A stretch of DNA of 64,000 bases, from assembly GCA_902535165.1 (NCBI GenBank), contig CACASE010000003.1, positions 1-64,000 on the forward strand. Reading direction: 5' to 3'. A model generated the notes under the pieces. That model was not told where the DNA came from, did not search any database, and saw nothing but the letters and a program-made list of their open reading frames with translations. Source of the stretch: an uncultured Bacteroidota bacterium. Lineage in GTDB: Bacteria > Bacteroidota > Bacteroidia > Flavobacteriales > Flavobacteriaceae. Below are positions 51,298 to 61,012 of the stretch, piece by piece (the first letter of the stretch is position 1; the number at the start of each line of letters is the position of its first letter). The position numbers and the translations under genes are program-made.

Positions 51298-54111
51298 ATG
51301 AGTAATAAAATTTCTATCAGGGGGTGTAAAGTTCATAATTTAAAAAATATTGATTTAGATATACCAAGAAATAAGTTGGTAATTGTAACGGGTGTTTCTG
51401 GAAGTGGTAAGTCTTCCCTTGCTTTTGATACAATTTACTCTGAAGCCCAAAGAAGATATATAGAAACCTTTTCTGTTTACGCTAGACAATTTATAGGTGA
51501 TCTAAAAAGACCTGATGTTGATAAAATAAGTGGTTTATCACCAGTTGTTGCCATAGAACAAAAAACAACATCTAAGAATCCTAGGTCTACTGTTGGTACA
51601 ACAACTGAAATTTATGATTTCTTGAGATTGTTATTTGCCCGGGTATCCGATGCTTACAGTTATTCAACCAAAAAGAAAATGATTACCTACACTGATGATG
51701 AAATCTTTGACTTAATCAGAAAAAAATATTTAAAACAAAAAATAACAATTTTTTCCCCTGTTGTTAAATCCAGAAAAGGAAGTTATAAAGATTTATTTGT
51801 TACTATAAAAAAACAGGGATTCAATAAGGTGAGAGTTGATGATGAAATAATTGAAATCTATGAGGGAATGGAACTTGATAGATACAAAATACACAATATT
51901 GAAATTTTGATTGATAAGTTTACTATCGATGATGATGATTCACATCAACGGCTTCGTGAGAGTATAATAACTGCTTTGTATAATGGAAATAATTCTTTAT
52001 TAATAATTAAAGATGATGAGCTTTCATACTACAGTAAAAACTTGATATGTCCTGATACAGGTGTGTCTTATGAAAAACCGGAGCCGAATACATTTTCATT
52101 TAATTCACCTGCTGGAATGTGTAATAGATGTAATGGATTGGGAAATATTTATACAATAGATTTAGATCAATTAATCCCAGACAAATCAAAATCTATCTAT
52201 AAAGGAGGAATTACTGCTCTTGGTGAATTCAAGGATAATTGGGTTTTCAAACAAATTCAAAATATATCCAATAAATATGATTTTGATATCAAAGATCCCA
52301 TAAAAAAAATTCCAAAAAAAGCATTGGAGATTATTCTTTACGGAGGAAAAGAAAGTTTTAAAGTATTGTCAAAATCATTAGGATTAACAAGAGAATACAC
52401 TATTGATTTTGAAGGTGTAGTTAACTTTATTGAGAATCAGTTTTTTCAAGTTGATAGTAGAAAAATAAAATCATGGGCTAAAAAATTCATGAAAAATGAA
52501 GACTGTGATTTATGTAAAGGGTCAAGATTAAAAAAAGAGTCTCAGTTTTTTTTAATTGATAACAAGAGTATTTCTGAGGTTAATCAGATGGACATCTCAG
52601 ATCTAAAAATATGGGTTGATTCTCTTGAAAAAAAGCTTAATCCAAAAAAGAGAAAAATTGCCTTTGAAATTATCAATGAAATCTCAAAGAGGATTGATTT
52701 TATTATCGATGTTGGATTAGATTATCTAAATTTAAATCGTCAAACAAAATCACTCTCGGGTGGAGAGTCTCAAAGAATTAGATTAGCTACGCAAATTGGT
52801 TCACAACTTGAAGATGTTTTGTACATCTTGGATGAGCCGTCAATTGGTTTACATCAAATAGATAATAATAAATTAATTAAATCATTAAAGAAATTAAGAG
52901 ATTTAAATAACAGTGTTATCGTTGTTGAGCATGATAAAGAAATAATGGTCCAGTCTGATCACATTATTGATATTGGACCAGGTGCTGGTAAAAATGGTGG
53001 CAATATTACGTTTCAGGGTTCATATTCTAAAATTTTAAAATCAAATTCTATAACTGCAGATTATTTAAATGGGAAAAAAATTATAAAGAAGGTTAGCGAT
53101 TGCCCTGTCAATAATAATTTTCTAACGCTGCATGGTTGTAATGGCAATAATTTAAAGAATATAAAATTAAATATTCCATTGGGTAAAATTATTGGTGTTT
53201 GTGGTGTTTCAGGAAGCGGTAAATCATCATTGATCAATCAGACACTTTATCCAATTTTAAATAATTATTTTTTTAACGGTAGCAAAGAACCACTTGAATT
53301 TAAAAAATTAGATGGTATTGAAAATATTGATAAGGTTATACAAATAAACCAATCTCCAATTGGTAGAACGCCAAGAAGTAATCCAGCTACTTATACAGGT
53401 TTGTATAATGAGATCAGAGATTTATACTCAAAATTACCTGAATCTAGTATTAGAGGATATAAGCCTGGTAGATTTAGTTTTAATGTTAAAGGGGGTAGAT
53501 GTGAAGAATGTATGGGTGCGGGAATGAAAAAAATTGAGATGAATTTTTTACCTGATGTTTTTGTTGAATGTGATTCATGCAATGGAAGAAGATTCAATAA
53601 GGAAACATTATCTGTAAAGTTTAAAAATAAATCAATCTCTGATATTTTAAACATGACAATTAAAGATGCATCAGAAATTTTTGAGAATTACCCTAAGATA
53701 ATTAGAAAACTAAATTATTTAAATAAAGTAGGATTAGGTTATATTACTCTTGGTCAGCAATCAACAACATTGTCTGGTGGTGAATCGCAAAGAATTAAAT
53801 TAGCATCAGAATTGTCAAAGAAAGATACAGGAAAGACCTTATATATATTTGATGAACCAACAACTGGTTTACATTTTGAGGACATTAAAGTTTTACTTGA
53901 TATAATTTTTGAATTATCTAAAAAAGGTAATTCAATTATAATTATTGAGCACAATATCGATGTTTTAAAAGTTTCAGATTATATCATTGAGCTAGGTCCT
54001 GGAGGTGGAAAAAATGGAGGTAGTATTACTTTTGAAGGGTACCTTCAAGATATATTTAAGAATAAAAAATCAGTCACCGGTCCGTTTATAAAAAAGGAGC
54101 TAAATTTATAG
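51298..54111 (+). CDS. uvrA: excinuclease ABC subunit A
   Basis: DNA-damage recognition ATPase of nucleotide excision repair. 937 aa with two ABC modules: Walker A GVSGSGKSSLAFDT (about 33-46) and a second GVSGSGKSSLINQT (about 637). Signatures LSGGESQRIRLATQ and LSGGESQRIKLASE, Walker B LYILDEPSIGL and YIFDEPTTGL. The C-terminal zinc module is intact (CEECMGAG ... CDSCNGRR). The first zinc module reads CPDTGVSYEKPEP...CNRCNGLG, missing one of the four Cys, and CDLCKGSR near 403 is an extra pair. 2 bp before the LOG-family gene. Confidence 0.96.
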   Translation: MSNKISIRGCKVHNLKNIDLDIPRNKLVIVTGVSGSGKSSLAFDTIYSEAQRRYIETFSVYARQFIGDLKRPDVDKISGLSPVVAIEQKTTSKNPRSTVGTTTEIYDFLRLLFARVSDAYSYSTKKKMITYTDDEIFDLIRKKYLKQKITIFSPVVKSRKGSYKDLFVTIKKQGFNKVRVDDEIIEIYEGMELDRYKIHNIEILIDKFTIDDDDSHQRLRESIITALYNGNNSLLIIKDDELSYYSKNLICPDTGVSYEKPEPNTFSFNSPAGMCNRCNGLGNIYTIDLDQLIPDKSKSIYKGGITALGEFKDNWVFKQIQNISNKYDFDIKDPIKKIPKKALEIILYGGKESFKVLSKSLGLTREYTIDFEGVVNFIENQFFQVDSRKIKSWAKKFMKNEDCDLCKGSRLKKESQFFLIDNKSISEVNQMDISDLKIWVDSLEKKLNPKKRKIAFEIINEISKRIDFIIDVGLDYLNLNRQTKSLSGGESQRIRLATQIGSQLEDVLYILDEPSIGLHQIDNNKLIKSLKKLRDLNNSVIVVEHDKEIMVQSDHIIDIGPGAGKNGGNITFQGSYSKILKSNSITADYLNGKKIIKKVSDCPVNNNFLTLHGCNGNNLKNIKLNIPLGKIIGVCGVSGSGKSSLINQTLYPILNNYFFNGSKEPLEFKKLDGIENIDKVIQINQSPIGRTPRSNPATYTGLYNEIRDLYSKLPESSIRGYKPGRFSFNVKGGRCEECMGAGMKKIEMNFLPDVFVECDSCNGRRFNKETLSVKFKNKSISDILNMTIKDASEIFENYPKIIRKLNYLNKVGLGYITLGQQSTTLSGGESQRIKLASELSKKDTGKTLYIFDEPTTGLHFEDIKVLLDIIFELSKKGNSIIIIEHNIDVLKVSDYIIELGPGGGKNGGSITFEGYLQDIFKNKKSVTGPFIKKELNL

Positions 54112-54112
54112 T

Positions 54113-54787
54113 ATGGAATCAGAAAATTGGATTGAAAAATCACATGACTCTTGGTCTGTCTTCAAAATAATGGGAGAATTAGTTGAGGGTTATGAGAAAC
54201 TCTCTCAGCTAGGACCATGCGTTTCTATCTTCGGATCAGCACGTACAAAGCCTGATAATGAATTTTACAAAGAAACAGTTGAAATTTCGGAGTCTATAGT
54301 AAAGTTAGGATTGGGCGTTATTACAGGTGGTGGGCCTGGAATAATGGAGGCTGCTAACAAAGGAGCTCAAAAAGCTGGAGGTGTTTCGGTTGGCTTAAAT
54401 ATTGATTTGCCTCATGAGCAAATGCCAAACCCTTTTATTGACTCGGATAAAGTAATTGATTTTGATTATTTCTTTGTTAGAAAAGTAATGTTTGTCAGAT
54501 ATGCACAAGCATTTGTAGTAATGCCCGGTGGATTTGGCACGTTGGATGAGTTCTTTGAGGCTATAACTTTAATACAAACACATAAAATTGAAAGATTTCC
54601 TGTAATTCTATATGGCTCTGAATTTTGGTCTGGATGTATTGAATGGATTAAAAATATTGTTTGTAAAAAATTTAATAATGTTTCCGACTATGAAATGTTT
54701 TTATTTGAAGTTGTTGATTCTAAAAATGAAATCATAGAAATACTTAAAAAATTCTATGATAAGAAGAAATTTGCCCCTAATTTCTAA
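54113..54787 (+). CDS. LOG-family protein (TIGR00730, possible nucleotide phosphoribohydrolase)
   Basis: 224-aa Rossmann-fold protein of the lysine-decarboxylase-like/LOG family. The signature GGGPGIMEAANKGAQKAGG and the PGGFGTLDEFFEA motif are complete. In plants LOG enzymes release cytokinin bases; in bacteria the family often hydrolyses nucleoside monophosphates (PpnN-like), so function is best stated as probable nucleotide 5'-monophosphate N-glycosidase. Cytoplasmic, no signal. Located between uvrA and an envelope protein gene. Confidence 0.9.
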   Translation: MESENWIEKSHDSWSVFKIMGELVEGYEKLSQLGPCVSIFGSARTKPDNEFYKETVEISESIVKLGLGVITGGGPGIMEAANKGAQKAGGVSVGLNIDLPHEQMPNPFIDSDKVIDFDYFFVRKVMFVRYAQAFVVMPGGFGTLDEFFEAITLIQTHKIERFPVILYGSEFWSGCIEWIKNIVCKKFNNVSDYEMFLFEVVDSKNEIIEILKKFYDKKKFAPNF

Positions 54788-54790
54788 AAA

Positions 54791-57565
54791 TTGAAATATA
54801 CCTTTTTTAAATTTTTCTTAGCTGTAATATTATTACTATCATTTAAAAATAATTCTCAACATATTCAAAATATTGATGCAGAATTCATGAGTGAGGAAAA
54901 AAAGTTAAAAGTAGTTCAAGAATCTATTTTTTATAATTCATCTACAACGAATTTATCTAATATAATAGTTTATGATTGGAATAATTCATATTCCTCTATG
55001 GATACCCCACTTGCAAAAAAACTATATAGTGAATATGACTCTTCAATACTAAAATCTGAAGATAATAACAGAGGAAAAACTGTCATAAAGTCTATTTTAA
55101 TTAATGGCGATCCAGTAATATGGAAAAGGGTCCCTAATAATCAGGATTTAATTGAACTTACATTAAATGAGAGTCTTGGACAATTTCAAAATCTTAAAAT
55201 AACTTTCGAATATGATTTAATAATTCCGAATTACATTTTAGATTATGGTTTAGCTAATAACAATTATGTTAATTTAAAAAATTGTTTTTTCAGATTTGCA
55301 CCAATATTAAATGATAAAAGGACAAAATTTTCAAATCTTGGATTGGATGATAAGTTTTTATTAAAATCTAAAATAAATTTAAATCTTAAATACGATTCAA
55401 ATTTATTTATTGAAACCAATTTAATTGAAATAAATAGACAACAATATGCAGATAAAATCGAATCGAAATTTTATGATTCATCAGTAAAAGATTTTGATTT
55501 AATATTTTCAAAAGTTGAAGAATTTAAATCTATTGATTTAGATAATTTTAAGATTATTACCAACTCAGAAAAAATACTCTCATTAGATGAGTCTAATTTT
55601 AAAAATATTAATGATTTTTTTAACTCCTATCATTTTGATGTTGAATCAAAAAAAGTAATAATTGAAAGAAATCAGTTTAAAAAAAATTCGCTCTACCCCT
55701 ATTCAGAAATACCGAAAATTTTAGATCCATTTAAAAACAATTCTTTAAATGAAATAAATTTTACTAAAAATATCATCAAAATTTTATTGTCAAAATCTTT
55801 GAATATCAATACGAGAGAATTTTTTTGGTTTACATCTGGATTGGAATTATTTTACTTAGAAAAATACATAGACACTTACTATAAAAATCTCCCATTATTG
55901 GGTGAATTATCAAACTTTTTTTTAATAAAGCAACACAATCTATCATTAATGAAATTTACTGATCAATTTAAATTGGGATATAAATTTGTCGCAGGAAGAA
56001 ATTTAAATCAAATGATATCCCTACCATCCAATGAGTTAACTAGAATTAATTACAAAATGGGAAACCCTTCAAAATCATTGAGTTCATTAAAACTTTTAAA
56101 AAGTTACATAGGTAACGACAGTTTTATGTCATCTCTTTCAGATATTTTTTCCTCAGAAAAAATCATTGCAAGCAATGATGAAATTAAAAATTATTTTGAG
56201 AAAAATAGTGAATTTAGTTTAGATTGGTTTTTTGATAGTTATATTAATTACAGTGGGCAAACTGACTTCAAAATTCACAAAAAAAAATCATTAATCTCAA
56301 TCAAAAATAAAACATTCAAAGAATTTTCATTACCAATTCCATTAAGTTTAAGAAATAATGATAATGAAATCTTTAGAACTTGGATTACTAATGATTATGA
56401 ATTGGATACAATAGATTTAACTAATATTAAAGAAATTATTGTTGATCCAGAAAAATTTTATTCTGATGGGAATTACAAAAATAATTCACTCAATTTGCAG
56501 GAGAAAAATAGATTAAAAACAAGTTTTACATTTTTTTCTGATCTAGATGATTCATCAAGAAATCAAATTTTTTACAGACCACAATTTATATACAACCTTT
56601 ATGATGGCTTCTCACCTGGTATAACACTAACAAATAAATCGCCATTCAAAAAAACATTAACCTACATGTTTTCTCCTTTTTATACTACCGTTTCAGAAAA
56701 ACTAATTGGTAATATCAATTTGAATTATACAAATTATAATTCAAAAATTTTTTCATCTAACTATTACTTATCATTATCTAAGTTTCACTATGATACGAAC
56801 CAAAGTTATTTTAGGATTAGCCCAACAATTTTGTTTACCAAAAGAGATAAGAATCTAGTCTCAAACTATAGACAGTATTTTAGATTAAAATATATAAATG
56901 TTAACAAAAAAGATGATTTAAATTCAAGTAAAGATGATTATGGAATAACAAAAATTAGTTATATAAATTCTAATCCAGGAGCAAAAAAAAGTTTTTCTTA
57001 TTCATACGATCTTCAATTAAATAATGAAATAATTAAGAACTCAATTACATTAAATTTTAGAAATTTTTTTAACGAATTTAGACAGTATAACCTAAGATTA
57101 TTCATTGGTAAGTTTTTTAAGAATAGTAATGTTAATGGTTTATACGATTTTAGTGTTGATTACCCAAATGATTATTTATTTGATAATTTTTTAATTGGCA
57201 GATCTGAAAATACAGGCTTCTATTCTCAACAGTATATAAGATATGAGGGTGCATTCAAATCTAAGATTAATGATTTTAGTCCTAATGATTTTATCTTATC
57301 AATAAACAGTGGAATAACAATATGGAAATGGTTTGAAGCATATTTTGACTTTGGACTATTTAAAAACAAAAAAGAGCCAATTTTATCTGGATATGATACT
57401 GGTTTGAGAATAAATATTATTGAAAATTATTTAGAAGTATTTTTTCCAGTTTATTCATCAAATGGATCACATTTCGATGATAATTCATATTCAAATAAAA
57501 TAAGATTTGTATTTACATTTGATCCAGAAAATTTAACAAGCTTATTCACTCGTAGATGGTTTTAA
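54791..57565 (+). CDS. M1 aminopeptidase-like envelope protein lacking HEXXH
   Basis: 924-aa exported protein: signal peptide (about 1-22, ILLLSFKNNSQ). The N-terminal and middle regions resemble M1 gluzincin peptidases: EKKLKVVQESIFYNSSTTNLSNIIVYDWNNSYSS, then FWFTSGLELFYLEKYID where the second zinc Glu helix would be. The wFFDSYI motif is in a C-terminal helical part. The zinc motif HEXXH is absent; the equivalent stretch reads FTKNIIKILL. Residues 550-924 look like strands of a beta barrel (INLNYTNYNSKIFSSNYYLSLS..., last residue Phe). Start is TTG at 54791. I recall a flavobacterial family with the same change, labelled aminopeptidase. Confidence 0.7.
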   Translation: MKYTFFKFFLAVILLLSFKNNSQHIQNIDAEFMSEEKKLKVVQESIFYNSSTTNLSNIIVYDWNNSYSSMDTPLAKKLYSEYDSSILKSEDNNRGKTVIKSILINGDPVIWKRVPNNQDLIELTLNESLGQFQNLKITFEYDLIIPNYILDYGLANNNYVNLKNCFFRFAPILNDKRTKFSNLGLDDKFLLKSKINLNLKYDSNLFIETNLIEINRQQYADKIESKFYDSSVKDFDLIFSKVEEFKSIDLDNFKIITNSEKILSLDESNFKNINDFFNSYHFDVESKKVIIERNQFKKNSLYPYSEIPKILDPFKNNSLNEINFTKNIIKILLSKSLNINTREFFWFTSGLELFYLEKYIDTYYKNLPLLGELSNFFLIKQHNLSLMKFTDQFKLGYKFVAGRNLNQMISLPSNELTRINYKMGNPSKSLSSLKLLKSYIGNDSFMSSLSDIFSSEKIIASNDEIKNYFEKNSEFSLDWFFDSYINYSGQTDFKIHKKKSLISIKNKTFKEFSLPIPLSLRNNDNEIFRTWITNDYELDTIDLTNIKEIIVDPEKFYSDGNYKNNSLNLQEKNRLKTSFTFFSDLDDSSRNQIFYRPQFIYNLYDGFSPGITLTNKSPFKKTLTYMFSPFYTTVSEKLIGNINLNYTNYNSKIFSSNYYLSLSKFHYDTNQSYFRISPTILFTKRDKNLVSNYRQYFRLKYINVNKKDDLNSSKDDYGITKISYINSNPGAKKSFSYSYDLQLNNEIIKNSITLNFRNFFNEFRQYNLRLFIGKFFKNSNVNGLYDFSVDYPNDYLFDNFLIGRSENTGFYSQQYIRYEGAFKSKINDFSPNDFILSINSGITIWKWFEAYFDFGLFKNKKEPILSGYDTGLRINIIENYLEVFFPVYSSNGSHFDDNSYSNKIRFVFTFDPENLTSLFTRRWF

Positions 57566-57593
57566 TCTTAATTAGATATACTTATAATTTTAG

Positions 57594-57601
57594 TACATTT
57601 G
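57594..57601 (+). promoter_or_regulatory. -7 type promoter box (TACATTTG) of the E1 fusion gene
   Basis: TACATTTG matches TAnnTTTG; it ends 1 nt before an ATG at 57603 and 7 nt before a second in-frame ATG at 57609. The second spacing matches other genes in the window, so initiation at 57609 is favoured. Confidence 0.45.
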
Positions 57602-57608
57602 AATGCCG

Positions 57609-60005
57609 ATGAAAAACTCAATTTTAACAAAATCCATTTCCTATAAGGATTTTAAAAAAGAGATACTAAATGACTACAGAAACATAGTAATTAGCCGAGA
57701 GGCAAGTTTACTTGGAAGAAAGGAAGTTTTAAGTGGAAAAGCAAAATTTGGAATTTTTGGTGATGGAAAGGAGCTTCCCCAAATTGCAATGGCAAAAGTT
57801 TTTGATAAGGGGGATTTTAGATCTGGATATTATAGAGATCAAACTTTTATGTTTGCAATAAATAAATTAACTGTAAAACAATTTTTTTCTGGATTATATG
57901 CGAATACAAGCTTCGAGGAAGAGCCCATGTCAGGCGGTAGACAAATGGGGTCTCACTTTAGTAGTATTTTTGTTGACAATAAAGGTGATTTTGTTGATTT
58001 AACAAAGCAGTATAATATTTCATCCGATATTTCACCGACCTCAGGGCAGATGCCAAGATTATTAGGATTAGCTATGGCATCAAAGCACTTTAGGTCTGGT
58101 AAGTTTAATTCTAATAAACTATCTAATAATGGAAATGAAATAGCATGGGGAACAATAGGTAATGCCAGTACAAGTGAAGGTTTGTTTTTTGAAACAGTAA
58201 ATGCTATTGGTGTTCATCAGGTTCCAGCAGTTATAAGCATCTGGGACGATGATTATGGTATTTCAGTGGATAATTCTTATCAAACCATAAAATCAAGTAT
58301 CTCAGAGGCATTAAAAGGCTTTCAAAGAACCAAGACTGAAAAAGGATTTGAGATATTGACAGTAAATGGATGGGATTATCCTAGTCTTATTTCAACATAT
58401 GAAAATGCTAATAATATTGCAAGAAATGAGCATGTGCCTGTAATAATTCATGTAACTGAACTTACCCAGCCTGTAGGGCATTCTACATCAGGATCTCACG
58501 AAAGGTATAAATCTAAAGATAGACTAGAGTGGGAAAAATCGTATGACTGTAATATCAAGATGAAAGAATGGATTTTAGAAAATGGATTGTTTAAATCTAA
58601 AGAATTAGATAAGGTTTATGATGAATGTAAAGAGTTTGTAAAAAAAGAAAAAGAAAAAGCTTGGACCTTGTTTCAATCTCAAATTATATCTGAAAGAAAT
58701 TCATTAATGAAGATTTTAAAAAATATAATTCAAGTTGAAAAATCAAATGATTTAATTGAGATTACAAATAGTTTAATTAGGTTAAGGGAAATTAACAGGA
58801 AAGATCTTATGATTGTTTCGAGGAAAATTTTAAGATCAAAATTGAGTGAACAAAGTTTTATTAAACTCTCTAACTGGATTAATGAATACAAAGATAAAGT
58901 CCAACCCCTTTATAGTTCATTTTTGTATAATGAATATCCAAATAACTTTTTAAACGTAAAGCATATAAATCCTTCCTATGGAGAGAACAGCTCTTTGGTT
59001 GATGGAAGAATTATACTTAAAAATAATTTTGATTCTCTACTAACTAAAAAATCTAATATTGTAATATTTGGGGAGGATTCAGGAAAGATTGGAGATGTAA
59101 ATCAGGGTTTGGAGGGACTTCAAACCAAATACGGGAAAGAAAGGGTCGATGACAGGGGAATAAGAGAAGCCACCATCGTTGGAGAAGGTATTGGACTAGC
59201 TATGCGTGGATTTAGACCAATTGCAGAAATTCAATATTTAGATTATCTAATGTTTGCATTGCAAACATTAAGTGATGACCTAGCAACTGTTTCATATAGG
59301 TCTGTAGGAAAACAATTGGCTCCACTGATAGTCAGAACTAGAGGTCATAGATTAGAAGGAATGTGGCATGCAGGATCTCCCATGGGCATGATTTTAAATT
59401 CATTAAAAGGAATGCTCGTTTTAACGCCAAGGAATATGGTTCAAGCTTCAGGAATGTACAACACTCTTATGTCTTGTACAGATCCAGCTCTCATAATTGA
59501 ACCTTTAAACGCATACAGATTGAAGGAGAAGGAACCATTAAATTTAGGAGAATTTACTGTTCCTTTGGGAAAAATTGAAATTATTAATCCCGGTACTGAT
59601 ATTACTGTGGTTTCATATGGCTCAACTCTAAAGTTAGTTGAAAAAACAATTCCTGAATTAGAAAGAAATAATATTAATATTGAGCTAATAGATATCCAAT
59701 CTCTAATACCTTTTGATTTGAACAAGGATATTGTTGAAAGTATTAAAAAAACAAATAAGCTTTTAATTGTTGATGAGGACTATCCTGGTGGTGCATCATC
59801 ATTTATTCTTAAAGTTTTAATTGAGGATCATAATGGATTCAAATATTTAGATTCAAAACCAATAACCCTAACTGCTAAAGAACACAGAACACCATATGGA
59901 TCGGATGGCGATTATTTCTCAAAGCCTTCCATCGATGACATCTTTGAAGCATGTTATCGTATCATGCATGAGTACAATCCAAAAAAATATCCCAGTAATT
60001 ATTAA
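57609..60005 (+). CDS. 2-oxo acid dehydrogenase E1, alpha and beta subunits fused
   Basis: 798 aa from the ATG at 57609. Thiamin diphosphate enzyme decarboxylating a 2-oxo acid, probably branched-chain (2-oxoisovalerate) by family likeness. Alpha half (about 1-370): YYRDQTFMFA, SGGRQMGSHFSS, and the ThDP-binding region IAWGTIGNASTSEGLFFETVN. Beta half (about 440-798): FGEDSGKIGDVNQGLEGLQTKYG, a transketolase pyrimidine-binding domain, and the C-terminal DEDYPGGASSF. The fusion of the two subunits is common in Bacteroidota. E2 and E3 are not in the window. Two candidate starts lie 6 bp apart. Confidence 0.9.
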   Translation: MKNSILTKSISYKDFKKEILNDYRNIVISREASLLGRKEVLSGKAKFGIFGDGKELPQIAMAKVFDKGDFRSGYYRDQTFMFAINKLTVKQFFSGLYANTSFEEEPMSGGRQMGSHFSSIFVDNKGDFVDLTKQYNISSDISPTSGQMPRLLGLAMASKHFRSGKFNSNKLSNNGNEIAWGTIGNASTSEGLFFETVNAIGVHQVPAVISIWDDDYGISVDNSYQTIKSSISEALKGFQRTKTEKGFEILTVNGWDYPSLISTYENANNIARNEHVPVIIHVTELTQPVGHSTSGSHERYKSKDRLEWEKSYDCNIKMKEWILENGLFKSKELDKVYDECKEFVKKEKEKAWTLFQSQIISERNSLMKILKNIIQVEKSNDLIEITNSLIRLREINRKDLMIVSRKILRSKLSEQSFIKLSNWINEYKDKVQPLYSSFLYNEYPNNFLNVKHINPSYGENSSLVDGRIILKNNFDSLLTKKSNIVIFGEDSGKIGDVNQGLEGLQTKYGKERVDDRGIREATIVGEGIGLAMRGFRPIAEIQYLDYLMFALQTLSDDLATVSYRSVGKQLAPLIVRTRGHRLEGMWHAGSPMGMILNSLKGMLVLTPRNMVQASGMYNTLMSCTDPALIIEPLNAYRLKEKEPLNLGEFTVPLGKIEIINPGTDITVVSYGSTLKLVEKTIPELERNNINIELIDIQSLIPFDLNKDIVESIKKTNKLLIVDEDYPGGASSFILKVLIEDHNGFKYLDSKPITLTAKEHRTPYGSDGDYFSKPSIDDIFEACYRIMHEYNPKKYPSNY

Positions 60006-61012
60006 TTTTTAATTTCAGCAATTAATTGATTTATCAATAAATCTGTATTACCCTCAAAATTAATTCCTTTACTTTTTAAATCATATTTGTTTAAAATCCT
60101 AATGATTTTCACAACCTCTTTGATGGAAAATTTTTTCGAGGCATTTATATAATCATTTACAAAGTAATAATTTATACCAAGTGATTTTGAAATTACATTT
60201 GGATTATCAGTGTTTAATGATTGAATTTTAAATATATTAGAAAAATAGCTGTGCAGCGTAGCTAATATTTGTTGAATTGAATACGATGAATTATTTGTAA
60301 AATAATTTGAAATTTTAAAAACCTTTGAAAAATTCTTTTTACCAATTTCGTTTTGGAGTTCAAATAAATTAAAATCATTATTAATACCAAAATGCTCAAA
60401 TACAACCTTGTTATCAATATTACCATCAATTATGTTCACATTAATTTTTTCAAGTTCTAAATTTATCTTACTTAAATTAATTCCTGTTCTCTCTTTGATA
60501 AGTTCAGACACTTTATGATCTAAGTTAAAACCTAATCGTTCACCTAAATACTTAATCCATCCTGAAATTTTATTTTCATATATTTTTTTAAAATCATATA
60601 CAACACCATGATTACTTAAAATATTTATTTCTTCTTTTTTTGAATCTATCTTTGCTCCATTTAGGTTAAAAACTAATACAGTTGACTTTGGAATACTTTG
60701 AATAGTTGAGGTTATTTTTTTTAAATTTTTGAAAATTTTATTACCATCCTTGACAATTATTAGTTGCCTATCCCCCATCATCGGGAACTTCTTTGCACAC
60801 ATTATAATTTCATCAATATTAGATTCATTTCCAAAAAAAACATACTGATTCATTCCTTTTAATTCCTCCGGTACAATTTTTTTTATATGAAAATTAAAAT
60901 CATTGTGAAAAAAAAATTCTTCACTATTAATGACATAAAAATTTTGAATAAAATTATTATTAATTTTATTTAATACTTCTTTATAATCTTCTACATTTGA
61001 AATGACATTCAT
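60002..61012 (-). CDS. holA: DNA polymerase III delta subunit
   Basis: Clamp-loader subunit that opens the sliding clamp. 336 aa from ATG 61012. The N-terminal Rossmann-like domain shows FYVINSEEFFFHNDFNFHIKK, and KKFPMMGDRQLIIVKDGNK is a recognisable block. Then YDFKKIYENKISGWIKYLGERLGF and a helical C-terminal domain ending in ...GNTDLLINQLIAEIK. The ATG is preferred over a TTG 18 nt upstream that lies inside the divergent gene. Convergent with the E1 fusion gene (4-bp overlap). Confidence 0.9.
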   Translation of the reverse strand: MNVISNVEDYKEVLNKINNNFIQNFYVINSEEFFFHNDFNFHIKKIVPEELKGMNQYVFFGNESNIDEIIMCAKKFPMMGDRQLIIVKDGNKIFKNLKKITSTIQSIPKSTVLVFNLNGAKIDSKKEEINILSNHGVVYDFKKIYENKISGWIKYLGERLGFNLDHKVSELIKERTGINLSKINLELEKINVNIIDGNIDNKVVFEHFGINNDFNLFELQNEIGKKNFSKVFKISNYFTNNSSYSIQQILATLHSYFSNIFKIQSLNTDNPNVISKSLGINYYFVNDYINASKKFSIKEVVKIIRILNKYDLKSKGINFEGNTDLLINQLIAEIKN

